From: Daphnia pulex | Lineage: Eukaryota; Arthropoda; Branchiopoda; Diplostraca; Daphniidae | Assembly (NCBI RefSeq): GCF_021134715.1 | Contig: NC_060020.1 | Span: 8,866,001-8,930,000 of the forward strand | Length of the DNA: 64,000 bases | Reading direction: 5' to 3' | Shown: piece by piece, positions 49,035 through 64,000 of the stretch | How the letters are laid out: each line of letters starts with the position of its first letter | Numbering within the stretch: the first letter of the stretch is position 1 | Translations under genes and position numbers: made by a program | Notes under the pieces: model-generated | The model's input: the letters and a program-made list of their open reading frames with translations, nothing else | The model's database searches: none | What the model was told of the DNA's origin: nothing

Positions 49035-49112
49035 ACAGCGAAGCGGCAACTGCCTTAGTGGCTAAATGGTGCACTTGCCAAACAAGCAATGGTTTACTTG
49101 AGACAAACCTCG
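49035..49112 (+). repeat. tRNA-like remnant (SINE or tRNA relic) at the RIIa/IQ 5' end
   Basis: GCCTTAGTGGCTAAATGGTG followed by CACTTGCC and a stem-like AAGCAATGG resembles a tRNA 5' half with A box. The expected B box is degenerate. It lies on the strand opposite the neighbouring gene, within 110 bp of its start codon. Confidence 0.3.
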
Positions 49113-49683
49113 GACAATACAACTCCAAACTTCTAGCGGTTGCCATGGAGCCACACTCGAAACATTATTTCAAAACGGTCTTGAAGCATTGCATCGCTAA
49201 ACCACGCCAGACCAACTGATGGAATAAATGAATCCGAACACAAACAGTCTCCTAGCAACACATACGTAATCATCTTTTATCGAATAAACATACTACCGGT
49301 AGTACTTAATCGGTATTACACGACCAAAGCTATCAAGCTACTTTTTTACTTCTTGTTAGCATGAATTAAATTTCACTTATAAGCATTTCTTTCTTTTTTT
49401 ATTAATTTTTTAAAATCTTAATACCAATCTTTTAATCAAAATTTTATACCGACGAAAAATGTAGTTTTATCGATTTATTCTGATCGGAAAGCCTACCACA
49501 CCAGTGGGTTTCAATGCATATTATAGAAAACAAAAAATGTTACACAGGATCTTTTTTTCTGGGTCGCCCCAGTTATAACAGATCAGTATCAGCATCAGAT
49601 AACTCAGGTAGGACTAATTGCTTTTCTCAATTACATTTTAAGAGTACAAACATAATTCAAGTCTTCCATTATTTATAATTTTT

Positions 49684-52781
<3,098 letters not shown>

Positions 52782-52979
52782 TTTGCGATAACGTTTTTGA
52801 AGAACTTCTTTTATTAAAAAAACAAAACAAAAAGACATTCAAAAAAAAATCTAAACGCTAAATTTGCAAATAACGCATTGGAAATAGTAACAATATCAAC
52901 AAACCAGATAAAAGTGTGGTGCAAACTTTTTTCACCGTTCGGCATTGAAAGTCCGTACGGCTTATTACGAGACTCAAAT

Positions 52980-53444
52980 CATAGCCTACTCTATATAGGA
53001 AGCCGAAAGGAAGGATATCTCTCGCGTGTTGGAAAAGTGAAGCCTACTTTGCTCACCTTTCCTCCGATTTCGCATCTTCCAAGTGGACCCAGGGGGGCCA
53101 TCTGGTGAGCGAAATAATGACACGCCCTCCGAAATTTCGAATGTTATGGTTTGGGGGATTACCCTGTAATTTATGAACGCACCATTAATATGTTGCCGTG
53201 AGGGATTTCATGACAATGTTACATGGAACGGTGTACATTATTGTTTAGTGAATGGCCCTTCGTAGCCATTTAACAATCATATCGATAGAAACGTAAACAA
53301 ATCTGTGTTTTCAAATATCGCCACTAGACGATAAATTGGCTCCCGTGGGTCCACTTAGGGCGGAGCCAAATAAGAGGAAGGGAACCCAAATTGGCTTCCA
53401 AAAAAAGGCCAAACCTTTCGGCTTCCTATATAGAGTAGGCTATG
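52980..53444. mobile_element. 465-bp inverted-repeat element with 31-bp ends and 7-bp target duplication
   Basis: Perfect 31-bp terminal inverted repeats (52980-53010 and 53414-53444) start CATAGCCTACTCTATATAGG. The direct repeat CTCAAAT flanks both sides (52973-52979 and 53445-53451). Subterminal regions are also loosely inverted (AAGTGGACCCA near 53082; inverted near 53350). There is no transposase frame. A 31-bp CA-initiated end is reminiscent of P-superfamily transposons, but the 7-bp duplication leaves the superfamily open. It lies in the intergenic region shared by divergent DCAF8 and UGP. Confidence 0.9.
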
Positions 53445-53953
53445 CTCAAATGAAGTCTACAGTACTATACGTTGTTATTCAAACAGCTGTTCACGATCAA
53501 ATGAACAACCTTGCGTTCGGTGCAGAGATAAAAAACAAAAAAAAAAGAAGACTAAACAAAAACTAAGGTTGTTCAAAACATAGAATTACACTATTGTTGA
53601 TATTTTATAAGCATTTTAGAAAAATCGTACCTTTTCCAAAGAATGCGTAAGTTTTCAAAAACGGATTTATGACGACGATCAGAAGCATACATTTTGCCAG
53701 TAGTGGTGCATCACACACCCGTTGTACGCGCTTATTGCCATTTAAATTTGGGCACCAAAGTGTTCGTGGCAGCATTGACTCACAAATGACCTTGAAACGT
53801 TGTGACATTTGCCGCTTCGCACAAGTATTTTGTACATAACCGGCAGGTTGAAACAACGATTGCCAACGTGACGTTTCACCAGCGTCGTTAAAACTATATT
53901 CACATCACTGCTCTCGAGAGTGTTAAGACTGCTTTGCTTTCCCACAAGAAGAA

Positions 53954-56428
<2,475 letters not shown>

Positions 56429-56541
56429 AATTTTTCAGCAGTTATTAATCAAAAGAGTTGCTTGTAATCTTGTTATAAAGCTAGTCTTGCCAATATTTGA
56501 ATAGCAGATCTGTAGTCATTTGTAGCAATAGAAATATATTC

Positions 56542-56547
56542 AATAAA
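56542..56547 (+). terminator. Candidate polyadenylation signal of UGP
   Basis: AATAAA 114 bases after the UGP stop codon, the first such hexamer downstream. Confidence 0.5.
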
Positions 56548-56559
56548 TCATTTACAAGT

Positions 56560-57845
56560 TGTTATAGAAGCCAAGATTTGTTGTGAATTTATCCTTTCCG
56601 CTTGTTAGTTCTACGCTCTCGCATTGTTAAATATGTTTTCCTGATCATGAGTGGCGTTAGGCAGTTAAATAATTAAAAAAAAAAAAAAAAAAACATAGTT
56701 GATGGTAATGTATTGAGCAATCGTGAAATAGAAGGAAAAATCAATGTTAGTAATGAACCACCAAAACTGCTGTCCTAGAAACGAATTGTATTGCTTAAAA
56801 TATCGCAATTAGAACTTAGCAGCGGGTGAGTTGACTTCAAAGTGCAAACATATTTTATATCTGGTATTGATGGAATGTAAACAGAGAAAATAATGATCAT
56901 TTAAAAATTGTGTGTTACCAAGCTACTTTAAAAATTACGAAATCCTTTGGAAGAACATTCGGGACTAGTAGAACAACTTACAAGAAGAATATAGGTTACA
57001 GAAATGAGGCCAATGCTAACCCAATGTCGTTCGTCGCAAGGCCATTTTGATCTCTTGCTTGCTCACTTCGAAACCGTGCGCTGCGCTAAGAACAATTTTA
57101 GTTCAGTTAAAGGGAAAGTCCATTCTACCTGGAATCATTTGATTTAAGAAAATTAAACTGCATTAACGCAATCAATAGGGGCATCATGAGAATGCTTCAA
57201 TATGCTAATTACTTTAGGTAACAGACTGAAAAGAATAACTGGTAAACATGAGCGACCGAACGTAGTTCAACTTGATCAATTTACAGGTAGAAGTGTAGCT
57301 AATTCACTTACACTTTGTTTTTTAAGTTGACTTCAACTTAAATACAAGGGATAGTTATTGGATTCGTCCGCCGAGGACATAGACGCCCTAGTAATTGTTA
57401 CATAGTAGAGTAGATGCTTTGCAATACTGTTGACAGAGCCATACGAAATAACCTTGGTTTGTTGTTGGAGAAGGTAAATGCTGCACGATCAGCACTCCGC
57501 AAAGTAGGTCACCTCCACGCAAGGCGAAGAATTGTTCAATTCTCTTTCATTTCATGTCGAAATACGGTGCCGTTCCAGTAGCATTTCGCAGCACCTCCAA
57601 TTCTATTGTAATTGTTATTTAAATTGCGAGTTATACAAGTAAGTCAGAGATCGTTTGGAAATTTGTGTTGCATCAAGTTGAACGGAATTCCCCAACGGTA
57701 TTTTCTCATTTCAAATTGTTTTAATAATTTATTATATTCACAACCAAAGCGAAAAATCGATCGAAAGTTCTTTATTTTTCATAATTACTCCCTTGTTTTA
57801 TTTCCTAAAGTCCCCGTTCATTTGTTTCTTAATTAAATGTGATTG
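56560..57845. other. UGP-CCDC9 intergenic region
   Basis: Contains a 19-base or longer A-run near 56675-56693. The CCDC9-like start codon directly follows an acceptor (GATTGCAG, ending 57848), so a non-coding first exon must lie in this region or further upstream. I could not place it. Confidence 0.4.
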
Positions 57846-57848
57846 CAG

Positions 57849-59819
57849 ATGTCGAAAGAGGAGCGTGAAGCTGCCATCAATCAAAAGATTGAGGAAATTC
57901 GTAGGAAAAACGCAACCATAACGCAGCGATATCAAGTAGGATATTTAACAAGATATATTTTTAAAAAATTCTTTATAACATTTGATACAACTATCACCAG
58001 GAAATAGAAAATGATAAAAAGAACGCGGAAAATTTTAGTCTAGTAGCAACCCAACGCATGAAAACGCGTTCCGTGACTGAAAATGACGTTGACGACAACA
58101 GTCCCACCGTGAAACAGCCAGCAGCAGCGCGCCCTGAAAAAAGCGAAATGAATCGTGAGCCAAAAGAGCCGCGCAAAATAAAAAAAAAGCATTCCGTTTC
58201 CGATTTGGCTGCGACTACTGACTTTCGTCCCCAACGATTAACAGAGGTCTGTAGCTACAACCGATAATTGACTTAGAATTTATCACACGATTATGAATAA
58301 TGAACGTAAATGTATTCTTGTCACATTTAACAGAACGATTTGCCTCCACCGGATCCGGTGTTTTCCTACCTAACCGACCGGTTGCGGGAGGGAGCCTTTT
58401 GCGCACCCATCAGTCCGGCAGCCAATCGCAGACACAGCACGTCATCTCAATCCAGTGAAATGAGTATCGGCAGTAGTAGCCGAAGCAATAATTCTAGGAG
58501 GACCTCGACGACTTCCAACTCATCTTGGACGAGTGACACATCTTCAAAGTATGACGGCTTTTCCAATTATCAGCCGCCGAGGAGATATTCGGTGGTAGGT
58601 CATCCCTGCAATCTTACAATTTTTTTTTTTTAACATAATCTAAATGGAAAGTAAAATTCACCCGTTTCAACGTTATCCATGGAATTTGGATTTCCAATTT
58701 CATGGAAATTGGAAACCTTTTTTTTTTTTTTTGCATTTGCTCATCATTTGACAAGATTATTCTTGTCATACACGTAAAACTTTTTGGCTAATTTAATTTT
58801 GATCTGGTATACAGTGCCGTGATTACGTTCGTAATCGACGGTTGAGTGAGCAACTGAATACTTCTGACGAAAAAGAAGATGAACAGTGGAATTACAATAA
58901 GCAAGGCCAATTCCAACAGAATAATAAAGATTTTAAGAAATCATTTCAAAGCAACACTGCTGCTCGTGATCGGGAAACTGGAAAAGTTACATGGTATTTT
59001 CCTATATTTCTTCCTTTCGCTTTTTAATCCGTTACTTTATTTTATAAGGTGAATTTGTATACTGTTACTTAGTCCGAAGTATAATTTGTTAAAAATATCT
59101 TATACACTGGGTTTACCGAAAAACCCTCAAATAATAGAGACTTGAATCTAGTAAAAATCTGATTCGAGTAATATTAATTTTGTAAAATTTTTTTTACTGA
59201 CAAATAGCTTATTTAAATTTGAACTTATGAACGACTAATGAATATTGATCTAAAAATATATACACACTGATTATGCGACATTAATAATTAAACAATGTCC
59301 TGCCTATAAACTGTATATACAGGGTATCATCGGATGGACCGGAATCCCAGATTAGCGAGATTACTGGAGGTATTCAAAAATGTTGAGATCAATTCATCTT
59401 GTCTCATTGAATTTATATATTTTTTAATATCACTTAGGATCCACATTGCAACCTTGGAAGAGAGAAATATCTGTGACAAATTCCAGGTCCGAGTATGTGA
59501 CAAATTGGCGTGATCGACACATCGGCTACACTACTACTGCAGAAACAGGTATTAACGCGGTACATTTTATCAGATAGTCGTTGAAAACCTATTTAGCCAT
59601 AAAATTCGAAAGAAATGAAATTATTTAATATCTTTGCATTAGAAATGCGGGAAGAACTTAACACACTAGCTATATTGGAAATTACTAATAGTGATTTAAT
59701 TTTTAAAATTCCATATAGATTTTACTTCCATTGATGAAGGTGTAGCGCAGCTTGCGGTGTCTGTTGAAGACCCAAATAACAACAATGACATGATCAACCA
59801 TAACATGCCGATTGTTTGA
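57849..59819 (+). CDS. CCDC9-like coiled-coil protein
   Basis: Seven coding exons: 57849-57935, 58001-58246, 58334-58594, 58815-58993, 59323-59369, 59438-59548 and 59719-59819; 343 aa with consistent phases. The N terminus (MSKEEREAAINQKIEEIRRK then NATITQRYQEIENDKKNAE) matches the conserved start of CCDC9/CCDC9B, whose core reads RIEALRRKNEALxxRYQEIEEDRKxAE. The rest is disordered: basic and Pro/Glu-rich (residues ~45-110), then a Ser-rich block (SSEMSIGSSSRSNNSRRTST), and a motif CRDYVRNRRLSEQL. Vertebrate CCDC9 has been linked to exon-junction-complex mRNPs; I carry that over only as a possibility. The ATG lies right after an acceptor, so a 5' non-coding exon exists. Confidence 0.8.
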
Positions 59820-60299
59820 AACAAAAATGGAATCAAATCACTCGCTGATAAACACAGTTTTTTTTATAAAGTTTGAACAGACCAGTTCTTCCTGTTAAAT
59901 TATTTGTTTTGTATTTATTTACTTCTAACAGCTTAGCCGTAGCTATTCTGCTGAACGGAGGTTAATATTCGGGTCCTTTTTTAGGTATCATTTTGATCTT
60001 TTCTTTCTTCTATTTAAGTTAAATAATTTATGTGTGTCTGTGGCTTTTTTGGAAATCTATTAATTACAACAAGTCTCTGAAAATCTACATTAATTTTTTT
60101 AAATTTTAACTGTATATAGATGTCATCAAAGATCAAACGAATTCTTAAACCGATTTCGATTTGCACAATAATTAAGTTCGCTCACAAAATGTTTCAAAGA
60201 TTTATGTGCAATGTAAAACATCTTTTGGCTAGGTATATTGGGTTGCCAATAGAAAGGTGTGTAGAGGAAGGTAAGCGGGATGGTGGCCGTCGCCCAATG

Positions 60300-60745
60300 A
60301 GATCAAAAGTGATTGATTTTGATTTTACGGAAATCTTATCGCTAACGGTAAAAAAATTATAAAGTCGTTAATTATTTTGTTTGGAATTTCCGTAAAATTG
60401 ATTGTTCAAATTGCAATTTCCTAGCTTTTATAGTTTTGGAAAAAATTATAGCAAAAACAAACCTAAAAGAGTAGCCGAAAAATCTTATTTTCTATGATTT
60501 TTTACAGCAGCTTTTTAGGCAACTAGTCCACCTAAAAATTGTCTAATTATATAAAAAGTAAATTTCATCCTAGCTCTCTAAACATGTTGCGCCGTTTTTC
60601 ATTGGCTTTGTAGCCAAGATGTTAACAATTAAAATTTTACAGAAATTGTTTCGTTTTGTGAATTTTCAGCCATCATTTTCTCCAAGCTATCTAGCGTTCA
60701 TAGGAACAAACTCTTCAGCTTTTACTGTTTGGCTGCGAAAAAAAA
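60300..60745 (+). repeat. Interspersed repeat family R1, copy 3 (diverged)
   Basis: Follows copies 1 and 2: TTTGATTTTACGGAAATC (60317), CACCTAAAAATTGTCTAAT (60529), GGCTTTGTAGCCAAGATGTTAA (60604) and TTTCGTTTTGTGAATTTTCAGCCATC. Identity is lower, so this is an older copy. It lies just downstream of the CCDC9-like gene. Confidence 0.55.
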
Positions 60746-63100
60746 AACATTTTCGGCAAAAATAATGGACTAAAAGGGGTGTTAAAGTTTGTTACATTGA
60801 CCCAAGCTTCCAATATTTTTTTAAAATTTATTATTTAGTAACTATCGATTCTGCGATGGATTTACAATATTTAAATTTATGGGCGCAGCCAAAATGGGTG
60901 AAGTAGGTGACGCACGGTAAATTTAATGTCATTGGCTTAAATCTAAATAATAAAAAAAAATATTGGTTATAAAGTGACTGGATTTTTTCTATGACGTGTT
61001 AAATTTCATTATTTATTTTATTTATAATAATTTCGGTAAACACACAAAATACCCTTCTTTTCATTCCACATCGTAATAGTAAACTTTTCTAAACATACGT
61101 ACAAATAACAACTAAAAAAATTAACGCAAACGATATCCAATCGTATTGATAAATTCACCACTAGATCGATTATAATTTAACCGCTACCGAAAAAAACAAA
61201 TTGCCCTGCTCCCGGAATCCGCTGGACGGATCGTTTTTTCCGCCATTCTCTTTCAGTCTTTCCTACATCATCGTTATGTTGCAATGAACGTACGTTGATA
61301 CTGACGTACCAGAATCAACATGATCAGATATGAAGTTTAAGGCTTATCTTGGTAAAAACCCTCTTGGTAAACCAAAAGGAAATAATGTAAATTGTGGTAA
61401 GTAAATCCGTTTTGTTTCGCGCAATTTTTCAGAGTATTTTTTCTTCGATATAGAGAGACTGATACTGCCAAAAACTGGTGGTAACATTTTGGATGTATTA
61501 ACATTTTTTGCGCGATAAAGAAGTATATCAAAAGTATTATTACAATAATATTAATACCACTCTTTTTCTTATTCAAATAATTGTGAGAAACTGTTCCGTG
61601 CATACGTATCAGTTGCATGACATACAATGACGCAATCAATTAACCACTGCGTACTACATGTTGTGTGGGCTACAATAATTTATCAATTAAAACGTTGTAA
61701 TTTAACTTAAATTAAGACATAACCCTCTCCAGATTTTTTAAAAATACTTGCGAATAATAACACCCGCTGAGTAGGCAATATTTGAATTTTTGGCGGTGAA
61801 ACTTGATATGTTGATTTGTTTCAATTTTCCGAAGATATTATTTATTGAGGATGGTAGAAGAACTGTGTAAATCGAAAAATAGACAAATATGAAGTCATTA
61901 GTATTTAGGACAGAAATCGCATATTCGTCAGTTATCGATGTTTCATAGTCCTAAAATTTAAAAGTTTTAGTAATCGATACGATACGTTAGACCAAGAGCA
62001 ACTTTTCGCATCTCATCTCGTGAGAGATGCGGCATTGTGCGGCATTAAAAAAAAGTCAGAGAGAAAGCAATTTATATACAAAAAATGTATTGGCTATGCA
62101 GACGTTGGTACAAGCGGTACAAAAAAAAAGGCCAAGTAAACAAAAAGAAAGTTCAAGAGGGAGGGTGGTGGTGGTGGTGGAAGTGTAGTTCCCATGTCTC
62201 AGAAGGATGGGTGGGTGGTAGACTATGAGAGAGAGAGAGAGGAGGACATGTTTCCGTGTTCTGAAGCCCAAACCTTTGTGAGAAAATACTGTTCGAGCCA
62301 AGGCTGTATTGAAGATGAGCAAAGATGAAAACCATGAAAGCGTAGAGGCAGATTTCCTTCAGATAGCAAGCGTAAAACGAGATGTGCGAGAATATGGACA
62401 TTTTGCCATTTGGTCGAGCGACCCGTGTTGTCTAACATTTAGAAAGTAAGATTATGTTGAGAGGGTGGGTAGCTTCATTCAAAGCGTTTGGATCAATTCC
62501 TTATTCTACTCGGGTATCAAAAGCTGCCTTCTTTACAGCATCCTTCGTCAGAGGTGCTTCCAAAATACACACATTTTTCTTTATAACATCAGCACCTTTC
62601 CGTGGGAAATCGATCGTCTGGTGTTACGATTTCGTGGCCCGTCAAACCGTAGTTGACCATGAAAATGAGAGGAGGAGGATTAGCTAAGTGCAAAGGTAAG
62701 GAGGAGATGGTGGATGGAAATGTTACGAACACGGAACGTTTTTAGAGGGGAGCTAAATGTTTGGAGAGCAACAATCGACTTGGATTCGGCCATTGCAAAT
62801 GGTCGAACAAGCCAAGAAAAACCCCACACGATGACGATCTCGAATCTGTTTTAAAAAGAGCAACCTCTCTTCTTAAAAATTCTAATACTTTCTTTCATTC
62901 AAGCAGAACACTTGGCAAAATCGGCGGCAAACTATTCTAATAATGAAGTAATACAGAAGGTGGTGGAGAAAGAAAAGATGAGAAGGGATACAGAAACTGA
63001 CCAAATATCAGGAAACAAAATATCAAAGTATGGGAGAGGAAAAGGTGAGGATTATGTGTAAAATTAATTTTTTTTTTGTTTAAAAAATGAACGCTATCCA
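60746..63100. other. No gene recognised; simple repeats at 62158-62250
   Basis: AT-rich DNA with a (GGT)n run near 62161-62180 and a (GA)n run near 62226-62244. The overlapping open frames here (62056-62440 minus, 62454-62687 plus) are driven by these simple repeats or lack family resemblance. Confidence 0.35.
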
Positions 63101-63115
63101 GTACGCCGTAGAGCT

Positions 63116-64000
63116 TTATTCTTCGCTGGCTTGCACCGTTTCGGAGTTTTCGGAAGCCACCTCTGCTTTCTTTTCACTCTCCTAAATTAAACAAAGAACC
63201 ACATGATTCAATTCGCTGATTAACCAATATTAAAATGTATAATGGCTGATTATTACCTGGACAGGCTCGGCTTCAATCACGGGTTGAGCGGATTCCTGTT
63301 CATTTGTTTCAACGGCGACTTCTTCAACTGGAGCCTCTTCGGCAGCAGGTGCAGACTCACTAGCTTCAGTTTCCTAATATGGCGAAAGAAAAATGAACAT
63401 TTCCAACCAACTCAAATTACCGCCCCCCCCCAAAAATAACTTAATATAGACTGAAATTCAATCCGCTTTCATTCATTCTTTCAATTGAAATCAAGTCACG
63501 TATTACGACTGGCTGCAAGCGTTGACACTCATAGTTGAAAACTACACGAAAGGGTCGTGGTGGGCAGTAAGGAAATACTCAAGATGGCGAGGAATGACTA
63601 GACTGCGTCACTCGAGACGCCAGTCTTGGTTACACGCGAAGAATGCGCAAGTTCTCTCGTCTTAGGACTTACTGGTTGAGCGGGTTGAGTTTCAACTTCA
63701 GATGCCACAGCTTCTTGGGCTGGAGCGTCCACTTCCTCCTGTTTAGGTTCTTCGGCGGCTGGGGCGGCAACCTCCTCGCTGGCTGGGCTCGACTCAGGTG
63801 TGGTCTCCTGTTTGTCTTCAACTACAGCGGCTGAGTCCTCCTTAAAATAAAATGCAATCAAATAACAATGAGTGTGGGGGGAAGAACACGAGAACAAAAT
63901 TCTGCTGACGAGACAAACAGTCAAGTCAGGTCAAGTCGGTTGGCTAATGAGGGCCCAAAAATACCTTGACGGGAGCGGTCGTTTCCTCGGAGCTGGCTTC
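63116..64000 (-). CDS. Glu/Ala/Pro-rich protein, 3' exons only (gene runs off the window)
   Basis: Four exons on the minus strand, all in phase 0: 64000-63965 (partial), 63840-63673, 63373-63257 and 63181-63116, ending at a TAA (63116-63118). The 128 visible residues are almost entirely Glu, Ala, Pro, Val, Ser and Gln (EEVAAPAAEEPKQEEVDAPA, APAAEEAPVEEVAVETNEQE). Each exon begins with Glu at a codon boundary and ends with GTAAG-like donors, so exons could be skipped or duplicated without frame loss. The N-terminal, family-defining part lies beyond the window, so no function is assigned. Glu-rich tails of this sort occur on several unrelated proteins. Confidence 0.75.

Noticed and set aside
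62056-62440. Overlapping minus frames with His/Ser runs
   Set aside because: Driven by (GGT)n and (GA)n simple repeats.

Overview
The window is eukaryotic nuclear DNA from an arthropod, most likely a branchiopod crustacean of the Daphnia type. The genes have many short exons with GT-AG introns. They include an arthropod neurohormone (neuroparsin). The repeats include DIRS-type tyrosine-recombinase retrotransposons, BEL/Pao remnants and many small inverted-repeat elements. The species assignment is inference. All exon models below were built by eye from reading frame, splice-site phase and remembered family sequence; no search was run.

Layout: 0.2-1.9 kb is a decayed DIRS element. 4.1-7.0 kb (minus) is a three-exon neuroparsin gene. 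8.8-9.7 kb (minus) is the mitochondrial ribosomal protein mL40. 10-20 kb is gene-poor and full of small inverted-repeat elements. 24.2-33.4 kb (plus) is a multi-exon gene joining ankyrin repeats to a Mab-21/cGAS-like nucleotidyltransferase. Its catalytic triad is intact and its G-S-x11-E-F-D spacing is the same as in human cGAS. Several transposon relics sit in its introns, and its ankyrin part carries an apparent frameshift. 34.1-38.5 kb holds a second DIRS relic (minus) and an internally deleted BEL/Pao relic (plus).

41.8-59.8 kb is the gene-dense part. It has a long RIIa-domain protein with 15 IQ motifs (minus), DCAF8 (minus), UDP-glucose pyrophosphorylase (plus, head-to-head with DCAF8) and a CCDC9-like protein (plus). 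A 465-bp inverted-repeat element with a 7-bp target duplication sits between DCAF8 and UGP. The last kilobase holds the 3' exons of a Glu/Ala/Pro-rich protein (minus) that runs off the window.

The genes do not form an operon or one pathway. They are hormone signalling (neuroparsin), mitochondrial translation (mL40), putative innate nucleotide second-messenger signalling (ankyrin-cGLR), flagellum or calmodulin biology (RIIa/IQ), ubiquitin ligase substrate choice (DCAF8) and UDP-glucose synthesis (UGP). The main candidate for an undescribed system is the ankyrin-cGLR gene.
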